This document shows positions 63,682-64,000 of a stretch of DNA of 64,000 nt, one piece after another. The position numbers were made by a program, and so were the translations under genes. Every line of letters begins with the position of its first letter. Position 1 is the stretch's first letter. Origin of the DNA: Roseateles asaccharophilus (GTDB lineage: Bacteria; Pseudomonadota; Gammaproteobacteria; Burkholderiales; Burkholderiaceae_C); assembly GCF_004362405.1 (NCBI RefSeq), contig NZ_SNXE01000003.1, forward strand, positions 372,001 through 436,000, read 5' to 3'. Below the pieces are notes generated by a model, which was given only the letters and a program-made list of their open reading frames with translations, was not told the origin of the DNA and ran no database searches.

Positions 63682-64000
63682 TCAATCCAAGCCGAACAGG
63701 GCCGCCCCATTACCCCAGGCAATCTGCCGCGCCGCTGCAGGCGGCAAGTCACCCAACCAGACGCGGGCCTGCGTCATCAGCGCCTCGTAGTACTGCCAGC
63801 GCGCATTGATCCAGGTGTCCGAGCCCAGCAGAAAGCGCCCGGGCTGCTCGCTCAGCAAGCTGCGCCAGGCCGCAGTCAGGCGCCCGTCCTCAAGCAGGCC
63901 AGGCCGGTAGGACAGCTCGCCCATCAGGCTTGGATAGCGTGCCAGCAACTCGCGCACGCGCTCAAGGGGCACGCCGCCTATGCCGGTGTGGGCCCAGATC
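63682..64000 (-). CDS. amidohydrolase-family protein (metal-dependent hydrolase), 5' end outside the window
   Basis: About 106 C-terminal residues are visible and the frame stays open to the window edge. [22 protein letters not shown] and [15 protein letters not shown] match the amidohydrolase 2 barrel (COG2159 type), with the metal histidine in WAHTG and the aspartate in GSDT. It ends with [12 protein letters not shown], the usual C-terminal motif. Substrate unknown. Confidence 0.82.
   Translation of the reverse strand, partial: IWAHTGIGGVPLERVRELLARYPSLMGELSYRPGLLEDGRLTAAWRSLLSEQPGRFLLGSDTWINARWQYYEALMTQARVWLGDLPPAAARQIAWGNGAALFGLD

Overview
The window looks like ordinary chromosome of a high-GC betaproteobacterium of the order Burkholderiales. 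Gene content points to the Rubrivivax/Roseateles side of the order, which is an inference from content and not a measured placement. Evidence includes the B12 salvage cluster, the his gene order with bolA and an ABC-2 exporter upstream, DUF1631 and DUF1415 proteins, a Bug-type solute-binding protein, system II cytochrome c maturation and MsrPQ. There is no phage, insertion sequence, tRNA, rRNA or CRISPR array that I can see. No stretch longer than about 200 bases lacks a gene.

Layout. 1-11350: cobalamin uptake and late B12 assembly on the plus strand (btuC partial, btuD, cobB, cobO, cbiB, cobD, cobQ, btuF-like, cobT, then cobS and cobC), interrupted by an HD-GYP response regulator. 11352-12701: ferredoxin, coaD and rsmD on the minus strand. 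12798-20591: histidine operon hisG-D-C-B-H-A-F on the minus strand, interrupted between hisD and hisC by an M19 dipeptidase-like gene and a PIN/ribbon-helix-helix toxin-antitoxin pair with two tandem palindromic operators. 20688-22720: bolA and an ABC-2 transporter. 22899-27715: TetR regulator, TPR protein, wax ester synthase/DGAT, acyl-CoA-binding protein, PHA-granule-region protein and a lipoprotein peptidase. 27712-36163: molybdopterin oxidoreductase, lone substrate-binding protein, M20 and M14 peptidases, a 54-residue basic protein, DUF1415, a LysR regulator and a J-domain-like protein. 36171-38390: groESL with its promoter, CIRCE element and terminator. 38438-42726: DUF1631 protein and a patatin/beta-barrel protein. 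42791-50667: alpha/beta hydrolase, engB, cytochrome c4, ResB/CcsB, a substrate-binding protein and msrP, followed by msrQ to 51271. 51444-56412: folM-like and folB-like genes, ttcA, a DUF4136 lipoprotein, glmU and an unknown acidic protein. 56431-64000: N-formylglutamate amidohydrolase, Bug protein and LysR, DUF3047, phospholipase D lipoprotein, secreted lipase, two SHOCT-like lipoproteins and a partial amidohydrolase.

How the parts work together. The B12 genes carry cobyrinate (or imported corrinoids, through CobO and CbiB) to adenosylcobalamin; the corrin-ring genes and cobU are not in the window. The his genes cover most of histidine synthesis, but hisI, hisE and hisZ must lie elsewhere. 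Cytochrome c4, ResB/CcsB and MsrPQ form a periplasmic redox block. The 24-27 kb region handles acyl-CoA and storage lipid.

The most unusual observations are the toxin-antitoxin module whose toxin gene overlaps hisC, the overlap of terminator hairpins with downstream promoters or starts (glmU, resB, the M20 gene), a 12-base promoter word shared by cobS, coaD and glmU, and a BtuF-like protein with no export signal. I did not find a clear, previously undescribed multi-gene system.
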